NCBI RefSeq assembly: GCF_003610915.1
Contig: NZ_NSDJ01000001.1
Span: forward strand, 2,170,001 to 2,234,000
DNA from: Rahnella variigena
Lineage (GTDB): Bacteria > Pseudomonadota > Gammaproteobacteria > Enterobacterales > Enterobacteriaceae
Direction of reading: 5' to 3'
Length of the DNA: 64,000 bases
The notes beneath the pieces were generated by a model. That model did not search any database and was not told the DNA's origin. It worked only from the letters and a program-made list of their open reading frames with translations. Below, piece after piece: positions 63,786-64,000 of the stretch; position 1 is the first letter of the stretch; every line of letters begins with the position of its first letter. Both the position numbers and the translations under genes were made by a program.

Positions 63786-64000
63786 CTCAGAAGGGCTGTT
63801 GTTTTTGTTTTGTTAAATTTATGTTTTTAAACTAGATCGCCGGAAAGGAATGAGACAGCCATATCCATAATTTCGCTAAATGAATCTTTAATGATCGCTA
63901 AGTTAATGGTTGGCTCTGACCGGAGAGGGTGATAAAACAGGGGGCGGTTACGAAAAAGATAAGGCGACCTGAGCCGCCTTACCGTTATTCCTGCCCTGAC
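63786..64000. other. Intergenic right edge
   Basis: No supported gene. AAGGCG (63961-63966) and CGCCTT (63975-63980) form a hairpin whose minus-strand side is followed by a T-rich tract, so it is probably the terminator of a leftward gene beyond the edge. Confidence 0.5.

Overview
The window is a chromosomal stretch from a Gram-negative gamma-proteobacterium of the order Enterobacterales. Family-level clues (a membrane gluconate dehydrogenase, ERIC elements, mixed E. coli-like and non-E. coli gene order) suggest Yersiniaceae such as Rahnella, Ewingella or Serratia; the genus is an inference. Nearly every backbone gene has a clear E. coli counterpart, and blocks of E. coli order are kept: modF-modE-acrZ-modABC-ybhA-pgl, ybhC-ybhB, bioA/bioBFCD-uvrB-ybhK-moaABCDE-ybhL, rhlE, and dusC-pbpG-yohP-yohC-dld. 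No rRNA, tRNA, CRISPR array, IS element or prophage was seen.

Layout. 0-0.2 kb: two GalR-type operators, probably the control region of a leftward gal operon just outside the window. 0.2-2.1 kb: a LysR regulator and a half-length MFS-like membrane protein. 2.0-7.7 kb: molybdate uptake and sensing (modF, modE, acrZ, modABC). 7.8-9.9 kb: an accessory insert with a self-inhibited Fic protein, an XRE repressor with a palindromic operator, and a Ner-like DNA-binding protein. 9.9-19.6 kb: metabolic and envelope genes (ybhA, pgl, a sigma-28-driven chemoreceptor, ybhC, ybhB, a DJ-1 protein, curA, aphA, an orphan amino-acid-binding protein). 19.6-21.9 kb: an aminotransferase and a divergent LysR. 21.9-27.1 kb: the biotin genes around a BirA operator. 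27.1-31.8 kb: an orphan UrtE-like ATPase, then uvrB with LexA and DnaA boxes and two small genes. 31.9-36.8 kb: ybhK and the moa operon, with a ModE box and a Moco riboswitch. 37-43.2 kb: mdtG, rhlE, a SufR-like Fe-S regulator with a divergent MFS pump, and dusC. 43.5-53 kb: pbpG, the 27-aa yohP, a racemase-like protein, a three-gene gluconate 2-dehydrogenase operon, a repeat-rich coiled-coil protein, yohC and dld. 53.2-57 kb: a phosphonate/phosphite-type ABC transporter with two permeases and Pho boxes. 57-61.6 kb: roxA, a succinate-semialdehyde dehydrogenase, a cupin and ddlA. 61.6-64 kb: a HigBA-type toxin-antitoxin pair and three tandem YhcN/BhsA-like (DUF1471) genes.

The strongest functional theme is molybdenum. 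ModE boxes of the same geometry lie over the modA promoter and upstream of moaA, so one sensor would shut off uptake and switch on cofactor synthesis; the moaA leader adds Moco feedback. Regulatory candidates that deserve a second look are the SufR-like regulator with two CAAG-N6-CTTG sites, the paired conserved operators in front of the DUF1471 genes, and a family of GC-rich inverted-repeat elements, two copies of which sit inside operons (bioC/bioD and phnD/phnE).
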